A stretch of DNA of 64,000 nt, taken from positions 2,480,001 to 2,544,000 of the forward strand of contig JAOVFP010000012.1 in NCBI GenBank assembly GCA_025738555.1. Reading direction: 5' to 3'. The notes under the pieces are model-generated. The model searched no databases, was not told the DNA's origin, and was given only the letters and a program-made list of their open reading frames with translations. Source of the DNA: Cyathus striatus (taxonomy: Eukaryota > Basidiomycota > Agaricomycetes > Agaricales > Nidulariaceae). The number at the start of each line of letters is the position of its first letter. Position 1 is the first letter of the stretch. Position numbers and translations under genes: made by a program. Below, in pieces: positions 34,236-45,089 of the stretch.

Positions 34236-37039
34236 AAGATATAAGGCTGGCAAGCAGCATTGCCTACTACCTTACAGTATTATGAGGATGAGTGAAAATG
34301 GTATTGTGACGGATATGGCAGTTGGAGGAGTGAGCTATGGAACAAATAGTATACTTATATGAATGTATGTAGTACTTACAGGACAGTACCATCCTTACAC
34401 AAAATGAACCCCATTTAAATGACCTGTGTACTGTTGCTGTGTGTAAATCATGATTAATTCCACACATGGCTACTTGAACAAAAATTTCTCCCATATTCTG
34501 AATATTAACTGTGCAACACCTCATGCACACTTCTGTCCATCCCCAACACTCCTGCCACCCGTGCCTGTAAATGTAACTCATCAATATCCCACAACACTCT
34601 CTGTCATATTCATCTGCTGCTTCCTCTCTGTCATATATATCTTCTGCTTCCTCTTCTGCTTCCTCTTCCTCTTCCACATCAGAACTATCAGATTCATCTT
34701 CTATAATATCTTCATCATCTTGAGTACTATCATTCCTTTCAAGTTGCTTCTTAATAACCTTTTGTGTATGAATAAATAGAAGTGCATGTATGGTCCAGTT
34801 GAAGTTAATAACAGTCATTCTGTTAAGCATGTTCTGAAACCCTCCAAGCCATGCATTTAATTGCTCACAAGCCTGTATGGAAGTATTAAATAAAGTTATA
34901 CATATACTAATATGAAATTCTTCTTACCTGAGTATTGAAGGCTCTTTTATAATGTGGTCTTCCATGAATATCATTTTCCACTACAACCAAGTTGGGTGCA
35001 GACCCATTTAAAGGTGCTGGGTTGCACCATTTACGACATGTATAATCAGTTGTTCTATGGTTAACATAATGATATGAATCAACAATAAATCTAGTTGTTA
35101 GACTCCAAATTCTCCATGCACCATTTAGCACAGCATTTTTTAGCACTACACATGCTTTGTCAATACAGACATAGCTTGGACAAGATTCAGGAGTTGGATA
35201 GACATGATCTAAAAATCTCATAATATTTCCAGGTCCCTCAGATTTTGTAAACTTGGTTCATGTAATAACTGCTCCACATGGTGCACATAATGTCTCAACA
35301 CAGTAAAATCGAGGAGCAGTAAAGTAATGATTTCGCTCCTCATGTGGTGCAGGAGCATCATCATGAGGCATCACTTGCTGGTTTATATGAGGAAGCCAAT
35401 CTACTCGTTCCTCTTCACTTCTTCAAATAAGTCTTCTTATTTCTAGAAGTGTTTGCTGACCAAATCTTACAAGATGGTTGTGCCATTGTGACTGATGATT
35501 AATACATGTTTTAGAGTTTTGTTCTTTGGGGTTGTTACATAATTTTATATGACATAAGTGACCACACATAGCTTGATGATACATACAGAATACACCTGTT
35601 CTTTCATTTTCTAAACTATTATCACAGTTCTCATATGCACAATGTCTTGGGCCCATGATTATCCCATCCATAACAACCATATTTACTATTGGTTTCTCAG
35701 CTTGATTTGATTGACTTGTATTTAGTACATTATTGGATGATTCATTGGATGATTCACTTGACAGTTCATTGTCAATATCCATATCGTTGGTTGTACTGTT
35801 GGTTTGTTGAGTTTGTTGCCGAGAAAGTGCTCTAGCTTCAATTTCCTCTCTCATTGATTGTTCAGCATCTTCACCCTGTAAAATTGGAACTGTTTGATTT
35901 TCATCAATTCCAGCTACTGCAGCTGGAGTATCATCAGTTATTCTATCTGGAGTACTTTTATAGTCATGTGTACATTCACTACATGAATGTCTTTAGCACA
36001 TGCAATAATTCCTTCCTGTCCAAGTGTTTCAAATGCTCTTCTAGTTAACTCTTGTATATCATGCTCATCAGATGTTATAACAAGTGTTTTATCATTGTAT
36101 GTTGCTACCTGTCATACACTTTCAGAAATAAATGCCTGCCAAGTTTGTCTATGAGACAGTTTAAATACTGATTCTCTAAAGCATTCATTCCAAAATTCTG
36201 TAAATGCATGAAAATGATAAATTCCTTGAAGAACTGTATTTGTATAGTATATGTCTGCCCAGACTTGCTGTCCAAGCTTTACATATTTTGCAGAGTTCTT
36301 TAATCCTTTTATCTGTGTGCTATTTGTATGTTTTACACTTTTATGATCTGCATAGTAAAATGAATTACAATGCTTGCATTTCCCTTTCAGAACATAGGCA
36401 CTACTGTAAGGATGCATTCCTTTTATAAGTGTTACACATGAAACATCTCATTTGCGGACTTCTTGGTAAAGTGGTGCCCCATTACATGATGGTGTTGAGC
36501 AAGTATAACAGCTTGGACAAATAGTAAAGACTGGTTCAATTTCCATAGTTTTTACAGCATTTAAAGGATGACCTTTTATAATTGGATCTAGTGCTAAAAT
36601 TGCTGCAAATAGATCAAGTTTTGAGCCCAATAAATTTATTTTCTGTATATTGGTTAAATTCTCAGCAGCAGCAGATTCATCTTCAGTAAATAGATAACTA
36701 ATCTTATCATTTATATCTCTTTGTAGAACTCTAATAAGAGCATTAATCCAACTTGTTGTAGGTTTTTTATATGCTTGTTTTTGACATCCATGGAGATTCA
36801 ATAGATCTGTGTTATTTATTAATGTGAATAACAGTTTGAGTACCACTGCTAGTGTAATGTCTGTATGGAAGTTGCTGGTGATAAATTCGGAAAAATCTGA
36901 AAATTTTATTTCTGGAAATGGATCTTGCACTGGAGAAGATGCCCATGCTTTTGGAATGCATGATATAAAGGCATAAAATGTGAAAAGCCAAATAAAAGAG
37001 TGCCAGAAACTACAGAATTTTAAGTTAGCTTATTATCCT

Positions 37040-37440
37040 TGCAGAATTAAACAAACACATCAAGAGATATGTATTTGAATTATAGTACAAGGAAAAACTG
37101 TTCAAGTTTATAATGTACATATTGAATACTTGTTGAAAGTATAACTAAATTATAATACAAATTGCTCTATGTTGTACTTGTTGAAAATACAACATTGAGA
37201 TAAATAGTAATGAAAGTAAAACAAGTATACAATGGAAAAATTCAAGTCCATATTGTTGAAGTAAAATATAGTACATATCTTGCATGCTTGTTGAAAGAAT
37301 GTAAGATAAATAGCAATTAATACAGAACTTACAGTCCATACTGTTGAAAGTAGAACCTAAGTTGAAAATGAAATATTGTACAAGTGCTACATACTTGTTG
37401 AAAGTATGTATACACATAATGGATAAAACACTGACACTAA
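37040..37440. repeat. AT-rich repeats with TTGTTGAAAGTA motifs
   Basis: Several imperfect copies of 'acttgttgaaagta' spaced 60-120 bp apart lie between the Lys-Glu tail exon and the CxC5 exon of KDZ-1, in what may be an enlarged intron. Confidence 0.5.
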
Positions 37441-37499
37441 ATGTAAACAAAAAGAAAGTTAAATGAAAATCTTACAGGTCTCTGTTCTTCTTTCTCTTT

Positions 37500-37622
37500 C
37501 CATCCTTCTCCTTCTCCTTCTCCTTCTCCTTCTCCTTCTCCTTCTCCTTCTCCTTCTCCTTCTCCTTCTCCTTCTCCTTCTCCTTCTCCTTCTCCTTCTC
37601 CTTCTCCTTCTCCTTCTCCTTT
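37500..37622. repeat. CTTCTC hexanucleotide microsatellite in coding sequence
   Basis: About 20 uninterrupted copies of CTTCTC on the plus strand, which read Lys-Glu repeats on the minus strand in the KDZ-1 gene. The plus-strand poly-Leu ORF here is a shadow. Confidence 0.95.
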
Positions 37623-39689
37623 TCTTTAGTTTGTTCTCTTGCTCTTTCTTTTCCCTTTCCCTTCCCCTTGTCTTTGCTTTTCACATTGTCAGAAATCTCC
37701 TCATCTTCTGAAGTCTCTCTTGCATTTTTCTTAGCAGCCTTCTGCTGTTTCTCAATCTTATTAAGAATTGTCTTTAACATATCTTGAGTTTGTGACTTTC
37801 CTCTCCAAACCTCATAATCAGAGATGCCCTCTTTTCCCTGAAGCCAAAGTTCCATTTGAGGATAAAGATGAAGTCTTACAAATACACCCTTCCACCTGTA
37901 GTATGCTGGTACTGACATAAATATTGGTGCAATGACATATATACCAGGTAATTTTCCTTTCCATTTTCCACCAGAAATTAATGATGGAAGTTGCATAATA
38001 ATATTTTCGATGAATAACCATTTGGCATAGTTCACATGTATATTCACAACACCATGATCACATAAAGCACTAGGAATCTTAAATAGATCAATTAACTTTT
38101 GCTGATCTGTGCTTGATTCCCTTAACTTAGAGGTGGAAGGTGTTGAAGTATCCACATTGGAATCTGATGGAACACTAGATATATTTGATGTTTTTGTTGT
38201 ACCAAAACCATTCTAAATTCCAGTTAAGTTATGTACTAGTTCTGAAATGAATTGTGACTTACAAGTAAAATCTTGCAATATGTATTTTTATTTATATCTA
38301 AGTTCCATTCTACTTGCTGGTTTGTATCATTTAATAACTCTGAATATTGGCCAGTAAAATTCCATCCTTCACTTTCCCATAAATATATATATGGATTGGA
38401 TGCTTCAATCAACTTATACTTTTGCCCAATATATTTCAAAATCTTAGATAGAAGGACTTGAATTTCAATTTTTTGAAATGAAAATATTGGATCAGAAGCT
38501 GAGAAATCATTGTAAATATGTAGAGTTCCAGTGGATAAAATTGCATTAGATGCAATCTCTGATGTTGTATCACTATCTCCTATATTATAATTATTTCCAA
38601 TTGCATTCTGGCGACTGTGTCCACCAGATCATAATCCTCCTCCAAGTCCATTTCTTCTTCTTGAATTTGGAGAGGATATTTTGAATGTGAAAATATAGCT
38701 GAACTCTCATTCTCATTAAATAAACTGTCCACATCTCTGGATGGAGCATTAAATGAGTCTTGAGGAGTGGATCTGTGAACCAAAGTTGCAGGTGTCACTG
38801 TCCCTGAGTGCTCATGGTAGTGGGGTGAAGGAGCAACTGAAACATTGCTATGTTCTAGAATTCATTCTGCACTGAAAGTCAAGTAAAATGTTAGAAATAT
38901 ATATGGGTAAATAAATAAAATGTACTTGGTTAGTCTCTTCAGTGGTCCAGCAGCTTCATTACACTGGTCTTCTTCAAGACATTGAACAGAGGATATTCTA
39001 TGAGTGTATAAGATCACTGAAGTTATACAGACATTTTTACTTGTTTTTCTTCTTTCTGATCACCACCTTTTTCATCTCAGAATTTACCTCCTTCACTTGT
39101 TCCTCCTCCTGTTGTTCAGTTTCAACTCCTTCTACTTCTCCCTCAGCCATCACAACTACACCCTCTTCCTCCTCTTCCTCCTCTTCCTCCTCTTCCTCCT
39201 CTTCCTCACTCACAACCTTCTTTCTCCCTCTGCCCTTTCTCCCACCTTTACCAACCTCTCCTGACTTACTTGCACCTCTCTTAGATCTGGAGATAGTGGC
39301 TTGAGGCCTGGCTGTTTCAGAAGTGCCAGAGTTCTTGGTCTTAGACCTGGTAGAAGTGGGCAGGAGCAGTAGCAGCAGCACTGTTGCAGATCTGAGAGCT
39401 CTAGGAGACATAGAAGTTGAAGTACAAAAAAGCCAGTAATTTACACTCCTCCAAGAGGTCTGTATGGATCTGTACAGATTTGTGCAGATTCCGTGCGAAT
39501 CCGTACAGACCTGTACAGACCTGTATAGATACCATACAGAATTTATATAGTAGCTATTATTATTATTAGAGGTGATTATTCTATATGGATTCCATACATA
39601 TTCTGCATGGATTCTGTGTGGATTTATGCATTGCTGCCTTGTCACACATGTCAAGTGTAACCCTAGGTGAAAAGTGTCACACTATACAA

Positions 39690-39855
39690 AATCCATGATA
39701 CACTCAATATATAGTATCATTCTCAATGCATAGTATCACACTTAATGCATAGTGTTATGCTTAATGTATAGTGTCACACTCAACACTTAGTGTCATGCTT
39801 AATGCAGAGTGTCACATTTAATGTATAGTGTCACACTCAACACCTAGTGTCACTG
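39690..39855 (+). repeat. 19-bp tandem repeat, AATGTATAGTGTCACACTC
   Basis: Seven or more units of exactly 19 bp with small changes, each containing AGTGTCAC. It sits between the KDZ-1 right end and the next 55-bp repeat unit. Confidence 0.85.
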
Positions 39856-39961
39856 TGATCATAAACAATCACTGATTTTTTCTAATTGAATATTACTATT
39901 GTATGGATAAATTAAGTGATCATAATCAATCTTTGATTCTTTATAATTGAATATTACTAGT
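39856..39961 (+). repeat. 55-bp-type repeats left of solo LTR
   Basis: Units with GTGATCATAAACAATCACTG; interrupted at 39966 by the solo LTR. Confidence 0.75.
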
Positions 39962-39966
39962 GTAGG

Positions 39967-40451
39967 TGTTACGATTTTCCTTACTTTCTTCTTATTTACA
40001 TACATTTTCTTTGCATTTCAATGACTTGTTTGGTATTATCCTTGATACCAAACATATGACTTCTTTACCTACATGATTGTCACTTCTTCTTGACTCATTC
40101 CGAGTCATTTACCTTACTTAGTTTGTTTTTCTTTCTTCTTACTGTGCTGCAGCAATGCGCAGTTGATGCACAGCATCTTGACTTATTTAGTTACATTTCT
40201 ACTTATTATTAGTACGAACTCGTTTGTATTTAAACAGTAGTAACTTGGGCTAAAGAGCTCAAGCTTCAGCTTAAATCGAACTAGCTTCACTTTGATTCAT
40301 TCACTTTGCTTGTACTTAAGTCTAACCAACTTAAGAGCTCGTGAATAGAGACTCGAACTCGATATACTGATCTACTTGTTCTTTGAACTTGTAAATCACG
40401 TGACTATCGGACTTGTACGATAAACGTCTCAACCAGAACTTTATCGTAACA
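39967..40451 (+). mobile_element. Solo LTR (485 bp) with 5-bp TSD
   Basis: Begins TGTTACGATTTTCC and ends TTATCGTAACA, flanked by GTAGG on both sides (39962-39966 and 40452-40456). The termini resemble those of the complete Ty3 element (TGTTAC...CGTAACA), but the interior differs, so it belongs to a related family. No internal region remains, as expected after recombination between two LTRs. Confidence 0.9.
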
Positions 40452-40456
40452 GTAGG

Positions 40457-40540
40457 GATGTATTAGATAATCATAAACAACCATTGATTTTTTCTTAATG
40501 AATATCACTATTGTATGGATGTTTTAGGTGATTATAAATT
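40457..40540 (+). repeat. End of the 55-bp-type repeat array
   Basis: Last recognisable units (AATCATAAACAACCATTGAT) before unrelated AT-rich sequence. Confidence 0.7.
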
Positions 40541-40789
40541 TTTATTATTAAATTATTTCCATTCAATTATTATGTTCTGTCTACAAAGCTATCTTATATA
40601 TAAATTATTTTGGTTCTAAGTAATCCCTTCTCACAAAGCACTCTATGAGACCATTATATATTGTTCCCAAATTATTCTATCTGCATTAAGATGTGCAATG
40701 CAAGCAGTGTGTGTAGGATCACAATTTGAACAAATACTTGAAAGCTGATACCAAAAATCATGAATCCTTACCTGTATACCCATAATTTT

Positions 40790-42155
40790 TTTTGCTGGTA
40801 GTGCAGGTAGCGGGTCACCTGTGGGTTACCTTAATACTCATGAGATAAGTACCATTTACAATGAAATTCTGTTGATAAGAAAATATATATACTGACTTGG
40901 TGAACCTGATACTAACATAACTGATACTCCCATATCAAGAGAGGTAATACTAGTAGAATTGATACATTTGCTATAGACTTGCTATAGACATGGAGCAATA
41001 CATCTTATAGTAACAAATTAAGCATGATAACAAACTATAGAGAACAATAGTGAAGTAGAGATCGTTATAACAAAAAGTACTATAATGAAGCAGAAAGAAT
41101 TAAAATGAAGCAGGGAGCATTATAATTATGTATACAGCAGTATAGCGAGATAGAGACCACTGTAATGAAGTAGGGAATGCCATAATGAAATAGGGAGTAG
41201 TGTAACAATGTATGTAGTACTGTAACCAAGTAAAAATTATTATAATGAAGTAGAGAATATTATAATGAAGCAGGGAGCATTTTAACCATGTATACAGCAG
41301 TATAGTGAAATAGAGATCACCATACCGAAGTGGAGAGCCCTGCAACGAGTTATGGAGGATGTGAATGATGTAGCCAGCACTAGCTAAATGTAGAGGTCGC
41401 TAAAATGAAGTAAAGAGTACCATAACGAAGCAGGGAGCATTGCAGCCATGCATACAGTGGTATAGCGAGATAAAGACCAATTATCATGAAGTAGGGAGTG
41501 CCATAACGAAATTGACAGCAGTTTAACAATCTATGGAACACTAGAACAAAGTAGAGAGCATTATAACGAAGCAGAGATCATTGTAACCATGTAGACAGCA
41601 TAATAGCGAGATAGAGACCACCATAATGAAGTAGATAGTATTGTAACGAAGTAGGGAGCATTTTAATGATGTAGAGAGCACTAGAAAATTGTAGAGAGCA
41701 CTATAATGGGGCAAAGAGTGTCACCACGTATAAAGCGCTATAACGAAGTAGAAACTGAGATAAAGTAGGGAGTGTCATAATGAAGTAGAGAGCACTATTA
41801 TGAAGTAGAGAGTATCGCAACTAAATAGGGAGCACTGTAACCAGTTAGAGAATTCCATAACGACATATTTAAAGACTGAAACTGAAGAGCATATCTTAGA
41901 TACATTTGAAAGAGCTTCACAATTATCCATTGCTTGATTAGCCAACAAATATCCCAACCCCACGAGCGCAGCAAAATGCACAATTGATTCTGCACTATTG
42001 TCCACTAAAATGTACATGTTTATATTTGAAGGTTGTAAGTATTTTTAGACTTTATTCATTCACAGGTCTGATGTGAATTACGGGTGTCATGAAGCTGACC
42101 CGCAACCCACTAATACCCGACCCATATCCCATACAGGTATGGCTAACCCATGCTC
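40790..42155. mobile_element. Possible non-autonomous element around 20-bp repeats
   Basis: The left end has GCGGGTCACCTGTGGGTTAC and the right end has GACCCGCAACCC, CCCGACCCATATCCCATA and GGTATGGCTAACCCATG, the same style of subterminal sequence as the MITE at 14112-15301. Exact ends and target duplication were not resolved. Confidence 0.4.
41050..41870 (+). repeat. 20-bp tandem repeat, AGTAGAGAGCATTATAACGA
   Basis: Tens of degenerate 20-bp units on a strict period (for example 41540-41660), alternating GCATTATAACGA and CACCATAATGA variants. ORFs in this area are artefacts of the repeat. Confidence 0.9.
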
Positions 42156-42489
42156 TTCCCTATGAGTCTCCGCCATTGTAACACATATATGTAAAGAATA
42201 TGAGTTCATTAACACAGGAAGTATTATATTGCAATACTTATCTACTTTTGTATATAAAACATGGATGGTATAACTGCATCATAACTACACATGTATATAT
42301 ACATGCTAATGCTAATATAATACTGTTAGGGTGACTGACAGTGAGAGGAAGGGAAGAAGTGGTGTTGTCATTGTACTCAGATGTGATGGGGGCAGCTTGC
42401 ATCAGTCTTACCACTGCCTCACCACCCCTCCTTCTACCTGCTTTCCCTTATGCCTACATTGTATGTTACACCCTTCGCATGTCATGAAC

Positions 42490-42790
42490 CTGAACCGTAG
42501 TGAGCTGGAGAAGTGGCAAAAACAGAAGCCATTGACTGGGGGATGCGAATATGGTGACAAGGTGTTCCCATGCTAGTGTGGGACAGCAGGAATGGGCAGG
42601 AGGGGATGTGTGAGAATGAGAAGAATACAAGCCGTTAACCAGGGGAGTGTGGATATGGCGATAGGGAGCATCCACACTGGTATGGAACAGCAGGAGCAGG
42701 CAGGACATAGAATGGCAAGAATGAAGGCCATAAACCAGGGGGGTGTGAAACAAAAGGAGCTGGCAGATGGAAATAGGTGAGAATGGGGGA
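42490..42790 (+). repeat. ~100-bp imperfect tandem duplication
   Basis: Three imperfect copies of a unit with 'agaatgcaagccattaaccaggggg', 'gtgtggatatgg' and 'ggaacagcaggagcaggcagga' style segments. No supported gene. Confidence 0.6.
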
Positions 42791-42799
42791 GAATGACAA

Positions 42800-44160
42800 C
42801 ATTGATCAATGATTGTTGATTCATATCAACATTCACAAGCACATGACTGAAAAATATGTGATTCGCATGTAACTTGCATGATTAAATTCTCGCTTTCAAC
42901 ACATCTCTGTTATAATCTCACTTTATTACTCACTACTCTTGCTCCATTTGTCATTCTCTGGACCTCATGTATTTTCCCAAAAAGATATTCAGGATGTTTA
43001 CAGTATGTTCTGAGTGCTGTGCACTCTTTAAACAGTTCAAGATGCCTAAGGCTTAAATATTCGCCCCATCAAGACCTCTCAGCTTTCTGCCTCAAGGAGC
43101 TCAAACTACTAGCCACTTGTCATGCTTTTAGGACTGGCATTTTGGCTGCCAAAGTAAGCCGACTGAGCTTTTACTTTTAGTGCACAACATTTCAATTGAT
43201 TGGGTAAGAGGTTAGAGATGTTTACAATGAGGTGATAGTAGCTAGATTATGTAATAATAACTACTTACTTCTAAAACAATGTAACAGGGTGGTGAGTTTG
43301 GAGGGAATTTCACAGAAGATCAGTATTAAGGATGCTTCTGGGCAAAAGGGGGTAGAAGAGGGATGTATAGGAAGGTGGAGGACTGTCTAAGTAGTGGGTA
43401 GGTAACGTCCCTGGCTATGTATGATGTAATGTGTGATACTCTAGGAGTTTGCAGCTCTTCTTACTAGACTCAAATCCATCACTGCAAAGGGAAGGCTATA
43501 CACTCATGGAGTATGCTGGATAGGGGGTCAAGCATCTGTCATAGAGAGTTGCATGACAGGGGATATGGCACTTTGCACATTCCTTCAGTAGATACAGGAT
43601 TGGCTATATGTGGATGTACTAAGAATAGCTCAGGTGTCAATCAGGGTTCAGGGTGCATCACTTAATCTAGCTATGTCTTGCTTCACTGGTTTCTCCAAGA
43701 GAAGTTGATTGGTTGACTTGGGACTTCAGGACTTGCTGAGGCACCTGGCAAGGTGCCTCGTTATTGCTTGCTTCTCTTGGATATTGATCGCATCTCGTCA
43801 CATGACCTTTGTGCATTGCCAGATGCATTTCTGGCTGTTATCTATTTAGTCGCTGAGTTTTGCACCATCTTTATCTCTCCGCTTCTGTATGCAGTACTAC
43901 CATAGGCTTTTATGTTAATAATACCCTTGGTGAGTGTACTTTTAGTAGTACTATAACTGGCAGCTTGGGTCTTGACTCCAATCCTATGATCTAACCCATG
44001 TTTGTTACTGTTTGGTGAGTGCTCATATACATAATAGAAAAGCTAAAATCAACTGCTATAGGTAGTGTACACCTGTCAGGCATCTTATGGGGATTTGAGT
44101 TGAGGTACTGGGAGTTTGCAATTGTCGCTTATTATGTACTGGATACTTTCAACTGATTGT
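42800..44160. other. Non-coding, nothing recognised
   Basis: No motif, intron pattern or repeat that I can support. Confidence 0.5.
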
Positions 44161-44163
44161 TCG

Positions 44164-44503
44164 GTCACACATCATGCAGGGCCTCTGAACAGAACAAATT
44201 AGACCTCTTGTCACACATCACAGTCAGCCATGAACAAAGGTTCAGTGAACCTAAAAGAATGAAAATTTTCGAAAATCTACAAAAATTCTGCCAACCAATG
44301 TAAGTGCTCTCTTATAAATGGGACACAATCATTATTTAATGTACTTGGCTAAATAAGCATTGTTAAAGAATTCCAAGATGGATACATACCCTGAATGATG
44401 CTTTTGTCAATGCGAGACATGAACAAATTTTATGTTGGTCATGCATCAGATTGGGCAATGAACAGAACAAAATTGAAACTTTGGTGTCATGCTGACAATC
44501 CAT
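44164..44503. mobile_element. Small TIR element, split by KDZ-2
   Basis: Segments such as CACATCACAGTCAGCC and GAACAAAGGTTCAGTG match, in reverse orientation, the element at 58576-58996. Its far end continues at 52099-52115 (GAACAATTGG) on the other side of KDZ-2, so KDZ-2 landed near its right tip. Length without KDZ-2 is about 355 bp. Confidence 0.45.
44496..44503. repeat. Target-site duplication, left (KDZ-2)
   Basis: CAATCCAT, identical to 52091-52098. Confidence 0.9.
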
Positions 44504-44514
44504 GAGGTCTTTAC

Positions 44515-44760
44515 GCTCGCCCCCCCATTCCGTCCAGACTCCGTGGATTCCACGGACTATCCAGACGGACTTCAAGGATTTTCCAGATAGTCTGTGGAAT
44601 CCAGCTGGACTCCAGCTGGACTCATTTTGGCTGCGAGTCCAGCCAATTTTTTCAATTCCGGTCCGGTTCCAGTCCACATGGAGTCCACCTGGAGTCCGCC
44701 AGGAATCCTTTCGTTAGCTGGAGTCCGGCAAGTTTAGCAGGAATTCCGTCGGACTAAATC
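44515..44760. repeat. KDZ-2 left subterminal repeats
   Basis: Repeated GGACTCCAG, GGAGTCCACCTGGAGTCC and related motifs in both orientations, mirrored at 51810-52065. They may be transposase binding sites, which is inference. Confidence 0.7.
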
Positions 44761-45089
44761 CTTTCGGAACTCACCCAGACTCCGGTTGGAACTAGGCAGA
44801 CACAGACTCTCTATTAGCCACCATTAGTATTAGTATTACTAGTTACTTGTTATTAGTATTAGTTACCTTATATTAATTTATTGTAAAAATATGCAACAAG
44901 CTGGAATTGAACCCTCTTGGAATGCATAAGTCACGTGAGTAACTTGAACGTATGCTATACTGATACACCAAACAGTCTTACATTTTCTGGAGACAGTATG
45001 GTACATAATCACCATATATGCCACTTTCCTTAAACGGTATGTCATTTTTCCTACCGTGTTTTTCTTTTTCTCCCATGTCACGCCTCACC

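Larger units (their letters stand above)
34267..39411 (-). pseudogene. KDZ-1 transposase: Lys/Glu-rich module, CxC5, CxC6, RNase H-like core
   Basis: Read from ATG at 39411. The N-terminal module is basic and then has a poly-Glu run (39160-39208). Further exons contain PYIYLWESEGWNFTGQY near 38380, which parallels LYVYESKAWNILGNF of KDZ-2, and YAKWLFIENIIMQLPSLISG near 38000, ending in a Lys-Glu repeat tail near 37480. After a gap, the second half starts WASSPVQDPFPEIKF near 36940, with a CxC5-type cluster (ICPSC..C..C, GKCKHCNSFYYADH), a CxC6-type cluster ([20 protein letters not shown].., 35470-35650), and the RNase H-like core: YVCIDKACVVL near 35160, FIVDSYHYVNH near 35080, CRKWCNPAPLNGSAPNLVVV near 35010, and LGGFQNMLNRM across an intron near 34830. 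It ends with a Glu-rich tail. Stops at 36448-36450, near 36115, near 35420 and near 35258 mark decay. CxC5/CxC6 naming follows the fungal KDZ literature. Confidence 0.8.
34236..39660 (-). mobile_element. KDZ-1: KDZ-family DNA transposon (approximate borders)
   Basis: A KDZ transposase gene on the minus strand fills most of this interval. Candidate ends are a CAGTATTATGAGG motif at 34275 or a GGCAAGCAGCATTGC/GCATTGCTGCC pair (34250 and 39628), and the 5' side has subterminal CTGTACAGAC/GTCTGTACGGA-type repeats at 39460-39600. No target duplication could be confirmed, so the borders are inferred from where the flanking 55-bp repeats stop and resume. Confidence 0.55.

Noticed and set aside
37463..37711. 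Plus-strand ORF with a poly-Leu run
   Set aside because: Antisense of the Lys-Glu tract of KDZ-1; the minus-strand reading matches the KDZ-2 layout.
39434..39671. Separate small KDZ-type MITE (CAGTAATTTACACTCC to AGTGTAACCCTA)
   Set aside because: The ends resemble KDZ caps, but no target duplication was found, and the stretch could equally be the subterminal part of KDZ-1.
34236..39855. Exact KDZ-1 ends and duplication
   Set aside because: Two alternative end pairs are possible, and neither gave identical 8-bp flanks.
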